This document shows, in pieces, positions 9,982 to 19,074 of a DNA stretch of 64,000 nucleotides. Source of the DNA: Acidobacteriota bacterium. GTDB lineage: Bacteria; Acidobacteriota; Terriglobia; Terriglobales; Acidobacteriaceae. Under the pieces are notes generated by a model that worked only from the letters and a program-made list of their open reading frames with translations, was not told the origin of the DNA and searched no databases. The DNA is taken from contig JABCZL010000006.1 of NCBI GenBank assembly GCA_013289685.1, forward strand, positions 1 to 64,000, given 5' to 3'. The stretch's first letter is position 1; each line of letters begins with the position of its first letter. Both the position numbers and the translations under genes were made by a program.

Positions 9982-11043
9982 TTAATTGGGGTAAGGCTCT
10001 CCAGGTTTTACCACGCGAATCTGATGGTCGGTAAAGGCCAGGTGACCACCCGGCAGGTTCACTTTCGGCATGTGGCAACTCACACAATTCGCTTTTGCCA
10101 CTGGACAGGGTGGCGCTCCCGCCCGGGCGGCGGCAGATGCTGGTTGAGTTGACGCCGCATGACAGTTCAGACACTTGGGATCGTAAGAAGAATCTTGGCG
10201 GACGACATCCTGGTGAGGATCGTGGCACGCCAAACAGCTGATGCGGGGATCGGCTCCGTCGAAGCACTTGCTGTTAGCCAGGCGGTAAGGCTGGAAGCGG
10301 ACGTTGATCTCACCCTCGAAGTGACCTCTCAACACCGCCTCCCAGGTACGATGACATTGACCGCAAAAGTTTGAGATGTCCTCGGTGGATAGCTTTCTGA
10401 GTTTTGGCGGTACAGAGGCAAACTCTCCCTGAAGGGCGTCCAGCAGATGAGCATTCGCGCCCACGTGACAATGCTCACAAGTCACTCCGAGTTGCATGGA
10501 TTCGAGCGTCAGCTTGCGATCAATCACGGCGTTGGTGGCATGGCAACCAAAGCACGCTTTGGTCTCTCCCTGCTTCAACTCTCTTCCCATGGCTTCTTCT
10601 AGTGTGTGGGGTGTAATCCGCTCGTCCCCCATTGTGATATCGAGGCCATCGATGGCCGGGTAGTAGCTCACCAGGCTGTCGTAGAGGTTGCCCTGGTACT
10701 CCAAGATCCAGGTCTGCCCGCCCACTCCGAAGCTCCAGCGAATGGGCAAGCTGAGCGTATTGGTGCCATCCGTGACTGTGTAAGTAGTCTTGTCACCAAC
10801 AGTCTCAACTAAGTAGGCGTAAGCGCCCCTGCGAAACGTCATTTTGGGATGGGCTTTGAATGTGGGATTTTCTCCGGGGAGTTCGATTGCCCGGCCCATC
10901 GGCGTCTGCGGTTGACTTGTGGCTTGGGCCGCATGGCAGTGCGCGCAAGATGACGCCGAACCGCTCGGTCGCTGCTGGGCCACGGCTGGCACGCAGGCGA
11001 CCCATATCACAAAACCAGACAGTACCTTGGCGGTGTACCTCAG
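9982..11043 (-). CDS. heptaheme c-type cytochrome, exported
   Basis: Seven CxxCH heme motifs are visible. Counted from the GTG at 11010 they lie at residues 22, 153, 178, 216, 259, 280 and 309 (CAHCH, CFGCH, CEHCH, CGQCH, CLACH, CLNCH, CVSCH). The first heme is separated from the rest by a beta-rich stretch. Starting at GTG 11010 gives a headless signal peptide. Reading from CTG 11043 adds RYTAKVLSGF, a proper positive n-region, and makes the start overlap the TGA of the upstream TPR gene (CTGA). I therefore favour 11043, with translational coupling, though CTG starts are rare. Likely a periplasmic electron carrier; partner and acceptor are unknown. The layout resembles the cytochrome half of the fused gene at 24446. 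Confidence 0.88.
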   Translation of the reverse strand: MRYTAKVLSGFVIWVACVPAVAQQRPSGSASSCAHCHAAQATSQPQTPMGRAIELPGENPTFKAHPKMTFRRGAYAYLVETVGDKTTYTVTDGTNTLSLPIRWSFGVGGQTWILEYQGNLYDSLVSYYPAIDGLDITMGDERITPHTLEEAMGRELKQGETKACFGCHATNAVIDRKLTLESMQLGVTCEHCHVGANAHLLDALQGEFASVPPKLRKLSTEDISNFCGQCHRTWEAVLRGHFEGEINVRFQPYRLANSKCFDGADPRISCLACHDPHQDVVRQDSSYDPKCLNCHAASTQPASAAARAGAPPCPVAKANCVSCHMPKVNLPGGHLAFTDHQIRVVKPGEPYPN

Positions 11044-12170
11044 CGGCGTACCTCATGGTTTGTCGCACTCTTCTCCATCTGAAGGCACAGCAAGCGCTCG
11101 CGCCTGGCATCTTCTTTGCGGCCGGACTTGGAATAAGCTCTCGCCAGTGCGAGGTGAATCTCAAAATTGTCCGGCTCAAGTCGCAACTCCTTTTCCAGAA
11201 GGTCGATGCCGCCCTTCACATCCCCCGTCTCCACCAGTCCGCGGCCGAGCACAAGTCGAGCGCTGGGCAGCGTCGGCTCTTCGGCCATGACTTTTTCAGA
11301 GTAAGCGAGCGCGGTGGAGAAATCGTTTCGCATCAGGGCATCCCAGGCCACCATCAGTTGAGCGGCGGCATTGGAAGGTGCTATTTCCAGCTCTCGTCTG
11401 AATTCGGCGATCGCCTGGTCGGGATCCGTCGGGAACAATAACAGCCCGTACAGATAGTGCGCGTCAGAGGCCGTCGGAAAGCGCTGAAACAGATTTTGAA
11501 ATTCTTGGCGCGCGGCCGCCTCGTCTCCCGACATGAAGAGAAAGGCCGCGCTCCCGGCCGCAAGATATAGGTCCCGCTTATCTTCCTTTAAGTCTCGCGG
11601 TAGTAATGGTGTACGCAACCCGGCCAAGCCGATGCCGACGAGCAATTCCGGATTCGATACCTTGCTACGAGTAAACGGCGCGTACTCTTGCAATGCTTGC
11701 TCAAAATCTCCGCTGCGCGTGAGGAGGAGAGCCTCATGGTAGCGGAGAATTGTTTCGTCATGGGCCTGTTTGCCTGCCCCTAATGACAACCCGCGCTGAA
11801 TATCCGTCAGCGATTGCGAGTACTCGCCGGTTTCGAACTCGCACAGGCCTCGCAACGCCCACGCCGGGGCAGCATCAGGGACAAGTTCAAGGAAGTGGGT
11901 TAGAGCATCTCGGCCCGCAGGGTACGCCTCAGTCTCATATTGCAGAGACCCAAGGAACCACCAGCCGTCTGGCCATCGTGGTCTGAGCTGTACCGCTCGA
12001 CTGTAGAGTCCGATGGCTTGAGGCACATCGTCTCGCTCGCGGGCAGCGGTCGCCGCCTCGACCACGTGGTCAAATGCAGACGGAGTCGCTTGCGCAAGGG
12101 CACAACCTGGCAGCAGAGGAACAAGAAATCCCCCCAGCATGCAGCCTAGAATCAATCCTCTGAACTTCAT
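11040..12170 (-). CDS. TPR-repeat protein, exported, coupled to the cytochrome
   Basis: A 376-aa protein with a signal peptide (residues about 1-27, MKFRGLILGCMLGGFLVPLL then CALAQ) and at least six tetratricopeptide repeats from about 35 to 365 (for example AIGLYSRAVQLRPRWPDGWW, AIAEFRRELEIAPSNAAAQL, LLEKELRLEPDNFEIHLAL). TPR arrays are protein-binding scaffolds. Its stop codon overlaps the start region of the heptaheme cytochrome downstream, so the two are likely made together, and the TPR protein may dock or help assemble the cytochrome. No enzymatic motif is present. The cysteine near position 23 (LLPGCALAQ) might allow lipidation but is a poor lipobox. Confidence 0.88.
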   Translation of the reverse strand: MKFRGLILGCMLGGFLVPLLPGCALAQATPSAFDHVVEAATAARERDDVPQAIGLYSRAVQLRPRWPDGWWFLGSLQYETEAYPAGRDALTHFLELVPDAAPAWALRGLCEFETGEYSQSLTDIQRGLSLGAGKQAHDETILRYHEALLLTRSGDFEQALQEYAPFTRSKVSNPELLVGIGLAGLRTPLLPRDLKEDKRDLYLAAGSAAFLFMSGDEAAARQEFQNLFQRFPTASDAHYLYGLLLFPTDPDQAIAEFRRELEIAPSNAAAQLMVAWDALMRNDFSTALAYSEKVMAEEPTLPSARLVLGRGLVETGDVKGGIDLLEKELRLEPDNFEIHLALARAYSKSGRKEDARRERLLCLQMEKSATNHEVRR

Positions 12171-12414
12171 AATGCCTACTGCGAGAAATTGATCCCCAAG
12201 CTATGTTCGATGATCCCCAAGCTACGGTGGGTAAAGGATACAGTCAAAATGGATTGGGATGTTCACGGGATGAGTAAAAGTTTGTAAAGTCAGCCCTCAC
12301 CAAAAGTTAGCCGACTCTCGATCGCTGACGATCAAATCGTGGGACACACAAAGGCGTGGGTGTTGAAAACTTGCAGTACCCCTGAGCCTAACATTTCAAC
12401 CAATGATCGGGTTG

Positions 12415-12458
12415 TATCCCCAATCGGGAATACAGCGCAAATCGCAGGCGCGCTGTAT
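12415..12458 (+). promoter_or_regulatory. two inverted repeats upstream of the GH144-like gene
   Basis: In the 360-nt gap before the GH144-like gene, a perfect 9-bp inverted repeat ATACAGCGC/GCGCTGTAT occupies 12430-12438 and 12450-12458 (11-nt spacing). An imperfect one, GTATCCCC/GGGAATAC, sits just upstream at about 12415-12434. They could be operators or a leader hairpin. They do not match the TACTAA-type repeats next to the LacI gene. The rest of 12171-12530 shows nothing I can name. Confidence 0.45.
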
Positions 12459-12530
12459 CTCCTCAAGCGCAGGTGAACGTCGAGGACGCCACAGGTGAAG
12501 CGGTATATGATTTCAAGCGAGGAAATAGAG

Positions 12531-13865
12531 ATGAGTGCCGTACAGACTGAAAAGAAGGTCCAGTTGAGCCGCCGGGACGTGTTGCGCAGTGCCCTGCTGG
12601 GAGTGGCCTGCCTTCCACTCGTCCCGGTTGCCGGATGGGCGGAGAAGCAACGCGCTTTTACGGAGCCTGCGCGTGTTCCTTACTCCGGTTCCGATGATTC
12701 GCTGCTGGACGAGATCGAAAGAACTGCATTTGATTTCTTCTGGAACGAGGCAGGCGCGACGACCGGTCAGGTGAAGGATCGCGCCCTCGTGAATGGCAAT
12801 GACACACATACTGTAGCCAGTATCGCAGCCACCGGGTTTGGGCTTTCGGGGCTGTGCATTGCGGACGAGCGCAGCTACAGAAAGAAAGACGAAATCGTCG
12901 AGCGCGTCCGCGGGACTCTGCGTTTTCTCTGGCAGAAACTTCCCAATGAACACGGGTTCTACTACCACTTCATCGAGGTGAACAGCGGGGAGCGGCAGTG
13001 GAAGTGTGAGATCTCATCGATTGACACTTCCCTTCTGCTGTGCGGAGTGTTGACCGCGCGCCAACATTTTGCGGACTCAGAAATTCAGGACCTGGCGACG
13101 AAGATTTACGAGCGTGTCGATTGGCCGTGGATGTTGAATGGCGGCAAGACATTTTCCATGGGCTGGCATCCTGAGTCAGGATTTCTCGATGCCCGGTGGG
13201 AACATTACTGCGAACTCATGATGATCTACCTGCTGGCGCTCGGGTCGCCGACGCATCCCGTTCCGGCGGAAACCTGGAAAGCATGGACGCGACCCACGGT
13301 GGAGTTTGAAGGTCTGGAATACATCTCAGGGCATGACCCGCTGTTCACGCATCAATACTCGCAAGCCTGGTTCGATTTCCGGCGAAAACGCGACGCCTAT
13401 GCAAACTATTTTGAAAACTCGGTGAAGGCAACGATCGCCGATAAAATGTTTTGCCTGTCGCTGCGCGAGGAGTTTCCCGACTACAGCGACCATCTCTGGG
13501 GCATAACGGCATCGGACTCGGCTACGGGATACCAGGCATGGGGCGGGCCGCCGCGGTTGGGTAACTTGGATGGAAGCGTGGTCCCGTGCGCTGCCGGCGG
13601 GTCGCTGCCGTTTCTCCCTCCCGACTGCAAGCAGGTTCTGCGGACGATCAGGGAGCGCTATCCAAAGGCGTGGGGTCGGTACGGCTTTGTCGATGCATTC
13701 AACCCGCTGACCAACTGGTACAACCTCGACGTACTCGGGATCGATCTCGGAATCACGATGCTGATGGCAGAAAATCTGCGCACTGGTTTTGTGTGGAACA
13801 CATTCATGAAGAACAAGGAGGCGCAGCGGGGGATGGAGCGGGCCGGGTTTCAGACGAAAGCCTAA
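12531..13865 (+). CDS. GH144-like glucoamylase-domain protein (candidate endo-beta-1,2-glucanase)
   Basis: A 444-aa protein with a Tat-like signal (SRRDVLRSALLG, residues 13-24) and a single (alpha/alpha)6 glucoamylase-like domain (PF10091 type) from about 60 to 440. Family motifs are TVASIAATGFGLSGL, FYYHFIEVNSGERQWKCEIS, MGWHPESGFLDARWEHYCEL, WGITASDSATGYQAWGGPP and VVPCAAGGSLPFLP. Enzymes of this type in GH144 cleave beta-1,2-glucan to sophorose-type products; GH162 and related folds are alternatives. ATG 12531 is chosen because GAGGA lies 7 nt upstream; the in-frame ATG at 12495 has no such site. The nearby TonB receptor, LacI regulator and GH3 beta-glucosidase fit one glucan-use pathway. 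Confidence 0.86.
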   Translation: MSAVQTEKKVQLSRRDVLRSALLGVACLPLVPVAGWAEKQRAFTEPARVPYSGSDDSLLDEIERTAFDFFWNEAGATTGQVKDRALVNGNDTHTVASIAATGFGLSGLCIADERSYRKKDEIVERVRGTLRFLWQKLPNEHGFYYHFIEVNSGERQWKCEISSIDTSLLLCGVLTARQHFADSEIQDLATKIYERVDWPWMLNGGKTFSMGWHPESGFLDARWEHYCELMMIYLLALGSPTHPVPAETWKAWTRPTVEFEGLEYISGHDPLFTHQYSQAWFDFRRKRDAYANYFENSVKATIADKMFCLSLREEFPDYSDHLWGITASDSATGYQAWGGPPRLGNLDGSVVPCAAGGSLPFLPPDCKQVLRTIRERYPKAWGRYGFVDAFNPLTNWYNLDVLGIDLGITMLMAENLRTGFVWNTFMKNKEAQRGMERAGFQTKA

Positions 13866-13873
13866 ACGATAAA

Positions 13874-13910
13874 CTGCCGCAGGATGAACGGTTTATTCAT
13901 TCTGCGGCAG
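13874..13910. terminator. bidirectional hairpin between convergent genes
   Basis: A 15-bp stem (CTGCCGCAGGATGAA pairing with TTCATTCTGCGGCAG, one G-T wobble) with a 7-nt loop lies between the GH144-like gene and the oppositely oriented receptor gene. There is no long T-run, but its strength and position suit termination from both sides. Confidence 0.7.
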
Positions 13911-13927
13911 CGGGGATGCGGAAAGCA

Positions 13928-13954
13928 CGCGCCGATTGCTCGGCGCGGCTTTTG
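13928..13954 (+). terminator. rho-independent terminator
   Basis: A perfect 8-bp GC stem, CGCGCCGA/TCGGCGCG with loop TTGC (13928-13947), is followed by GCTTTTG. This is a second, more classical terminator for the plus-strand GH144-like gene. Confidence 0.65.
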
Positions 13955-13957
13955 AGT

Positions 13958-16900
13958 TTAGAAGCTAAAGCGAGCCCCCAGCGTGGCTGTACGGGCGGCT
14001 AGAGCACCTTGGGCCTGGCCGAAATTCGGATTTCCTATGTTGTTGGAGATGGTCGTTGAATCGATATTCAGGTTATTGAAGAGGTTGTAGACGTCAAACC
14101 GGAATTCAAGCCTGGCGTTTTCACCGAGCACCGGCATGTTCGGGAAACCGAAGCCCTTGGACAGCGTCAAGTCTAGGTCCTTGTATCCAGGACCATTGAG
14201 CGAGTTGCGACGAACTCCGGGAGCCTGGGGAAGCGCAGTTCCTGAGTTCGTACCGGTGAAGGGGGTATAGGTTGGATTCGAGAAGTACGGCGAGATACAC
14301 ACACCCGATGAACAGTTAGGGGGGGTGGGATAGTTCGAGCCAGTCTTGAACGCATTGTTGCTGGTGCTGGTTCCGGCTCCGCCCAAGTTGGCCGCAGGGT
14401 AGAGATTCCCGTATCCGCAATTTCCGCAATAGAGGGTTCCGTTCAAAACGCTCACCAACGGACTCCAGGGGAACCCCGAGTGAATGTTGAGGATCCCGCT
14501 GAGCGACCAGTCGCCAGCGATCTTTTCCATCCAATGGTTGTTGCCGTGGAAGAATACAGGCTGCCACAGGCCGAAGAGCTTGAACGCTTTGCCTACGTTG
14601 TAGTCGGAGCGTCCGTAACTCAGGTTGGGGTCGTAAGGGTAATAAGGCTCCGTATATGGGCGCGAAGTATTGTCCAGGCTCTTGGCCCAGGTGAACTGAG
14701 CATCGGCCATGAACTGGTGCGAGAAATCATGCTTCAATTCGGCAAGCAAGGCGTTGTAGTTGCCGCTCCCGATCGAACTCCAGTAGTCCCCCCCGTTGAT
14801 CTGCGGATTCAAGGCGTAACCTTGGGTGACAGGAACGGCCTGCGGGTTCTGGTGAAATAAGACGTCTCGCGACAAGCTTCCCTGGTACCCCAGGGACGCC
14901 ACTAAATTGTGGCCCAGATCGTATTGGGTATCCAACGAGTAGTGGTGGACCCGCATCGTCGGCATAGTATTGGGCCAGATGGCAACGCCGACTGCGCCAC
15001 TCGTGGGCAATCCATTCGAGCCGAAGGCTAACTTAAAGTTCGGGTTTGGCGGATAGCCGAAAGCGTTGTGCGGATCCGATGAAGCAGCGTAGAAAATGCC
15101 GGGATTCGGAGAGTTCGGCGCGCCCATACTTATGTACTCCCCGATCGACAAACCCGGATTTCCTTGAATACCTGCCGAGATGGCGATTTCTTCCTGGTTG
15201 TAGTTCAGGCCGTATCCGCCGCGAACCACCAATTTGTCGCGGAATCGAGTCGGACTCCAGGCGAAACCGATTTCGGGAGAGAAGTTGTTTTTTTGCGCGG
15301 TCCAGGAATTTCCCTTCTTAACGACCAGGCCTGTCAAGTAACTTGACCCCGCTCCGGGGACGGCTACAAACATGTTGTTTTCTTTGGAATAGAGCGGGCC
15401 AAAGTAAGACCAACGCAGGCCCAGGTTGAGCGTGAGGTTCTTTCGAAGTTTGAAGTCATCCTGGGCGAAAAACCCATAGATGCTTTCGCGGTCGTCCTGG
15501 CGTTCGGCCGTAGGTGCACCGGTATTAGGATCGGCCAGGATAAAACCTTCGCGGCGCGGGGCATCGTTGAGAAAGTCCCAGAGGTTGAAGAAGCCGTAGC
15601 TAGGTACAGCGCAACCGAAACACGCGTTCAGATAAGAAAGGCGCGTAAGGTCGAGGCCAAACTTGATGGTGTGGGGCCCGAGGATCTTGGTGGCCACATC
15701 CTTGAGACCGTAGGTCCATTGATCCAAATGGCTGCCGACATTCGGCCCGAAATTAGCGATGGAAGCGGTGCCGATGGAAAAATCGAGGGAGGCGTTTGGC
15801 AGTCCCGCCGGCGATTGCGGGTTCGAGGTGATCTCGTTCCAGCGCCAGCCGGCAGCATTTGCACGAAGTTCGTTCAGAAAAGTCGGAGAGAAGGTGTGGT
15901 TCCAGATCGGGGAATAGGCGTAGTTGGTCTGACTATGGTGAAAGACATCAAATACCCGCTCGCCGTTGAAAAAGTTATTGGTTTGTGGAACCCAGTAAAT
16001 GGCAAAGCCGACGCGATCCTTTTGAGTGACATCATAATCAAGGCGGCCATTGTACTGAACGTCAGTCTTGGTGGTCGGGCTGGCGGTTTGGTAATAGGCA
16101 ATGTCGGCTACGGTACCCAGATTCTCCGGGCCGCCGCTGCCGTCACCGCCAGTACCTGGGCTCGACGAACTCGTCCAGCCGGGATCCATCCCCCCAGTGG
16201 GGAAACCGGTGCTCGGTCCGATTTGGCCCGGCGGGAACAAAGCGGGATTCAGGGGAGTGCCGACATTCAGGCCTCCCGCAACTGCGTGACAGTTTGTGCC
16301 TTCTGTCAGGCCGGCTTCGAGGCAGGTAACGGTGCTCACGCCTTTGTTGGCGATGCCATTCCCAGGGAAGTTGGCCAATGTCGAAGCGATGCTCCCGGAC
16401 GGGGCCAAGGCGTCGAACGCGGGTGTATCGCCCCATTGGTTCCCAGTCGAGGTGGTGTGCTCGCGAATCGTTTCGTAGCTGAAAAAGGCAAAAACTTTGT
16501 TCTTTATGATGGGGCCGCCGACACTGCCGCCGATTTGGTTAAACCGGCTCTGGTCTCTCAAATCAACCCCGCGGTTGGTGACGCTCGCGGGGCCGTTCCA
16601 GGGCTGATAGGCGTTCAGACCCGGACGGTGAGCGGTAAAGAAAAGACTGCCATGGTAATTGTTGGTGCCGCTCTTGGTAGTGATCTGAATCTGGGCGCCG
16701 CTAAAGCGGCCATTCTCGGCGTCGTAGTCGTTGGCGATGACCTTAAAGCTCTCAATCGAATCTTCCGACGGGGTGATGATTGTAGTTCCGCCCCAGACGG
16801 CGCTGGTGGTGCTGATGCCGTCAATCACAACGCCGTTCATCGGGGTCTGCTGACCATTGGCGCTAACCGGCGCGCCGTTTTCGGTATTGAAGATGCCCGT

Positions 16901-17485
16901 GTCGCCGCCAGAAGCGCCGCCACCGGTCTCTGTGCCCGGCAAATTGTAGCCGCCGCCGCCTTTTCCTTGTGAGCCGTCGCCGAATACGCCAGGGGCCAAC
17001 TGCGCGAGTTTGAGGACATCTCGCCCGAACGACGGCATGTGCTGAACCTGGTTCGCAGAGACCACGCCGTTGACGGAAGCGGTCTCGGTATCCAGCAAAG
17101 GCGCGGCTTCGGCATTTACGGTGACAGTCTGCGATGCGGCGCCGACCACGAGTTGCACGTTCAGAGCGTTCGGCTGCTCGGGAATCAGCTGAAGATTGTC
17201 GATGACTTTTTTCTCGAAGCCGTCCTTTTGCACTTCTAAGCGAAAGCGCGCCGCGGCCAGAGCGTTGAAGTTGAACACACCGGAGTCATCACTGGTCCTG
17301 ACCTGTTTTTCACCGGTTGCGGGATTGGTCAGCGTGAGGTGGGCGCCGGGAACCACTGCACCGGTGGCATCGGTCACCACGCCCTGAATGGAGGTTCGGT
17401 ACTGTGCGTGCGCCATGACGGCGGAAAGGACAATGCAGGCAACCATCGAGACCGCGCGGAGTGCGGAAGAAGTGGAACGGTTCAT
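13958..17485 (-). CDS. TonB-dependent-receptor-like outer-membrane protein with N-terminal Cna-B/carboxypeptidase-regulatory domain
   Basis: A 1175-aa protein: signal peptide (residues 1-27, ending AHAQ), a carboxypeptidase-regulatory-like beta-sandwich at about 30-115 (IQGVVTDATGAVVPGAHLTL), a plug domain at about 120-290 (VNGVVSANQVQHMPSFGRDV, then FSGAQIQITTKSGTNNYHGS), and a beta-barrel ending in the terminal aromatic GARFSF. This is the Oar-like receptor layout abundant in Acidobacteriota, often serving as SusC-like importers without a SusD partner. Its position between a GH144-like enzyme and a LacI/GH3 pair suggests uptake of glucan fragments. An operator-like palindrome lies upstream (17547-17575). 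The ligand is inferred. Confidence 0.92.
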   Translation of the reverse strand: MNRSTSSALRAVSMVACIVLSAVMAHAQYRTSIQGVVTDATGAVVPGAHLTLTNPATGEKQVRTSDDSGVFNFNALAAARFRLEVQKDGFEKKVIDNLQLIPEQPNALNVQLVVGAASQTVTVNAEAAPLLDTETASVNGVVSANQVQHMPSFGRDVLKLAQLAPGVFGDGSQGKGGGGYNLPGTETGGGASGGDTGIFNTENGAPVSANGQQTPMNGVVIDGISTTSAVWGGTTIITPSEDSIESFKVIANDYDAENGRFSGAQIQITTKSGTNNYHGSLFFTAHRPGLNAYQPWNGPASVTNRGVDLRDQSRFNQIGGSVGGPIIKNKVFAFFSYETIREHTTSTGNQWGDTPAFDALAPSGSIASTLANFPGNGIANKGVSTVTCLEAGLTEGTNCHAVAGGLNVGTPLNPALFPPGQIGPSTGFPTGGMDPGWTSSSSPGTGGDGSGGPENLGTVADIAYYQTASPTTKTDVQYNGRLDYDVTQKDRVGFAIYWVPQTNNFFNGERVFDVFHHSQTNYAYSPIWNHTFSPTFLNELRANAAGWRWNEITSNPQSPAGLPNASLDFSIGTASIANFGPNVGSHLDQWTYGLKDVATKILGPHTIKFGLDLTRLSYLNACFGCAVPSYGFFNLWDFLNDAPRREGFILADPNTGAPTAERQDDRESIYGFFAQDDFKLRKNLTLNLGLRWSYFGPLYSKENNMFVAVPGAGSSYLTGLVVKKGNSWTAQKNNFSPEIGFAWSPTRFRDKLVVRGGYGLNYNQEEIAISAGIQGNPGLSIGEYISMGAPNSPNPGIFYAASSDPHNAFGYPPNPNFKLAFGSNGLPTSGAVGVAIWPNTMPTMRVHHYSLDTQYDLGHNLVASLGYQGSLSRDVLFHQNPQAVPVTQGYALNPQINGGDYWSSIGSGNYNALLAELKHDFSHQFMADAQFTWAKSLDNTSRPYTEPYYPYDPNLSYGRSDYNVGKAFKLFGLWQPVFFHGNNHWMEKIAGDWSLSGILNIHSGFPWSPLVSVLNGTLYCGNCGYGNLYPAANLGGAGTSTSNNAFKTGSNYPTPPNCSSGVCISPYFSNPTYTPFTGTNSGTALPQAPGVRRNSLNGPGYKDLDLTLSKGFGFPNMPVLGENARLEFRFDVYNLFNNLNIDSTTISNNIGNPNFGQAQGALAARTATLGARFSF

Positions 17486-17546
17486 TGAGGCCTCCCGGTC
17501 TTACTAGGACTTCGATCTTGAACCTTCGAGTTCCCGGAGCGTGGTT

Positions 17547-17575
17547 TACTAAAACGCTAGAAAAGCGTTTTAGTA
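17547..17575 (-). promoter_or_regulatory. large palindrome upstream of the receptor, probable LacI operator
   Basis: Perfect 12-bp arms TACTAAAACGCT (17547-17558) and AGCGTTTTAGTA (17564-17575) flank a 5-nt centre, about 62 nt upstream of the receptor start. The outer TACTAA/TTAGTA pairs recur at 19020-19037 between the LacI gene and the GH3 gene, which argues for one regulator acting on both. The remainder of 17486-17810 contains no gene. Confidence 0.75.
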
Positions 17576-17810
17576 GCAATAGTTGGGCTTATAGCACACG
17601 CGATTTTCCCCAGTCAAGCGCATTGTTGTCCCGAGCTTGAGATGCAGGTTCCCTTCGAGCCGAAACATTTTTGGGGGACGTGCTTACCTTAACGATTTTG
17701 TTCGCGCCATCAGGCTGGTCTGGGCGGGGGCAGCCGGGTGTTTTGCCGGGAACGGTATTTTTGGAATCTTCGGGCAGTGGAGCTCCGCGAGACGCTCTTG
17801 GACTAGTCTC

Positions 17811-18890
17811 TTATTTGGGGCGGACGCCGTTTCGGACACGGCAGGTGGTTTCGCGGATCATCAGTTTGGGTTCGACCATGGTTTCGCCTCCGTGCGAATC
17901 GGGTCCTGAGCGTCGGATGCGGCGCAGAAGAGTCTCGGCGGCGATCCTTCCCATTTCGCGGAGGGGCTGGCGCACTGTGGTCAAAGCCGGATTCTGGTAC
18001 GCGGCACTCTGAATGTCATCGAAGCCAACCACGGAAACGTCGTCGGGCACGCGCAACTTGGCCTCGCGAAGCGCCCGGATCGCGCCCATCGCAGAAATGT
18101 CGTTAAAGGCAAATAGCGCGGTGAATGGCTTGTGCGACGCCAGTAACTTTCGAGTGGCTTCATATCCCAGTTCGGGAGACGGAGAATCTCCTTCGAGTTG
18201 AGAAATCAGCGCCCGGGAGATCGGGAGGCCCAGTTGGCGCGCGGCTTTTTCGATGTTGGTCCAACGGACTTCGGTATCGGAGCTGAATTCCTGTCCTTTG
18301 ATGAACGCGATGTCGCGATGACCGAGTTGCGAAAGATGCTTGAGTGCGACTTCCGCGGCCCGCACATGGTCGAGCACGATGTTGGTAACGCCCTTCACCT
18401 GGTTGTGCCCTGAGACGGTGACCACTGGCACAGAGAGCTGTAGTGTCCACGGAGTGTCTACTGCAATCAGGCCGTCGACTGATCGCTCCAAAAAGAGCCG
18501 GGGATATTCATCAATCAGATCCGCGCGATGCCGGTGGCTGACAACAAAGTAGAAATATCCCTCCTGCAGCAGATGGTCCTCCACGCCGCTCATGACCGAG
18601 GCCGAGTAGCCATCGCTGACTTCCGGGACGATGACTCCAATGGTGAAGCTGCGTTGGGCGCGTAACGAGCGGGCAAAAAAGTTTGGACGGTACTTGTGCT
18701 TCCGGGCGGCGGCGAAGATCCGGTCTTTCGTCTCCTGGGGGATGGAGTCCGCAACGGGCGAGCGGTTGATGACCAGTGACACGGTGGCAGGCGAGAGCCC
18801 CAGACCTTCCGCCAGCTCTTTCAGACTCACCGGTTTGGGCCCCATGCGCACGGTCCGGCCGGCGCCCTTTCCCGTCTTTTTTGTCGTCAC
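17811..18890 (-). CDS. LacI family transcriptional regulator of the glucan locus
   Basis: About 359 aa from GTG 18890. The LacI helix-turn-helix and hinge lie at about residues 21-75 (SLKELAEGLGLSPATVSLVI, NRSP), followed by a periplasmic-binding-protein-like sensor with TIGVIVPEVSDGYSASVMSG, ALFAFNDISAMGAIRALREA and DVSVVGFDDIQSAAYQNPAL. The frame stays open to ATG 18980, but that start would leave only 6 nt to an operator-like palindrome and adds an unlike N-terminus. ATG 18845 is another possibility. It is divergent from the GH3 gene and next to the receptor, and both carry TACTAA-type repeats, so it probably represses them until a glucan oligosaccharide binds. Confidence 0.88.
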   Translation of the reverse strand: MTTKKTGKGAGRTVRMGPKPVSLKELAEGLGLSPATVSLVINRSPVADSIPQETKDRIFAAARKHKYRPNFFARSLRAQRSFTIGVIVPEVSDGYSASVMSGVEDHLLQEGYFYFVVSHRHRADLIDEYPRLFLERSVDGLIAVDTPWTLQLSVPVVTVSGHNQVKGVTNIVLDHVRAAEVALKHLSQLGHRDIAFIKGQEFSSDTEVRWTNIEKAARQLGLPISRALISQLEGDSPSPELGYEATRKLLASHKPFTALFAFNDISAMGAIRALREAKLRVPDDVSVVGFDDIQSAAYQNPALTTVRQPLREMGRIAAETLLRRIRRSGPDSHGGETMVEPKLMIRETTCRVRNGVRPK

Positions 18891-18986
18891 GCTGCGCAGT
18901 CTCGCACAAACCGAATGAGGGTAGCAAGCAATTGTTGCGGCAGCACGCGCAATACTTCGGACGCAATTATTGATTGACATTGCACA

Positions 18987-19037
18987 GAAAAACGTTTTTC
19001 ATACTCTCCGACAACGCTCTACTAACCCGATTTAGTA
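18987..19037 (+). promoter_or_regulatory. two LacI-type palindromes in the lacI/GH3 divergent region
   Basis: GAAAAACGTTTTTC (18987-19000) is a perfect 14-bp palindrome with the central CG typical of LacI-family operators. TACTAA/TTAGTA (19020-19025 and 19032-19037, 18 bp overall) repeats the outer arms of the palindrome before the receptor gene. They sit where they could control both divergent genes. Confidence 0.7.
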
Positions 19038-19074
19038 GCTACCCACGACACAGGCCCGACGGAGGTTGTTTCTC

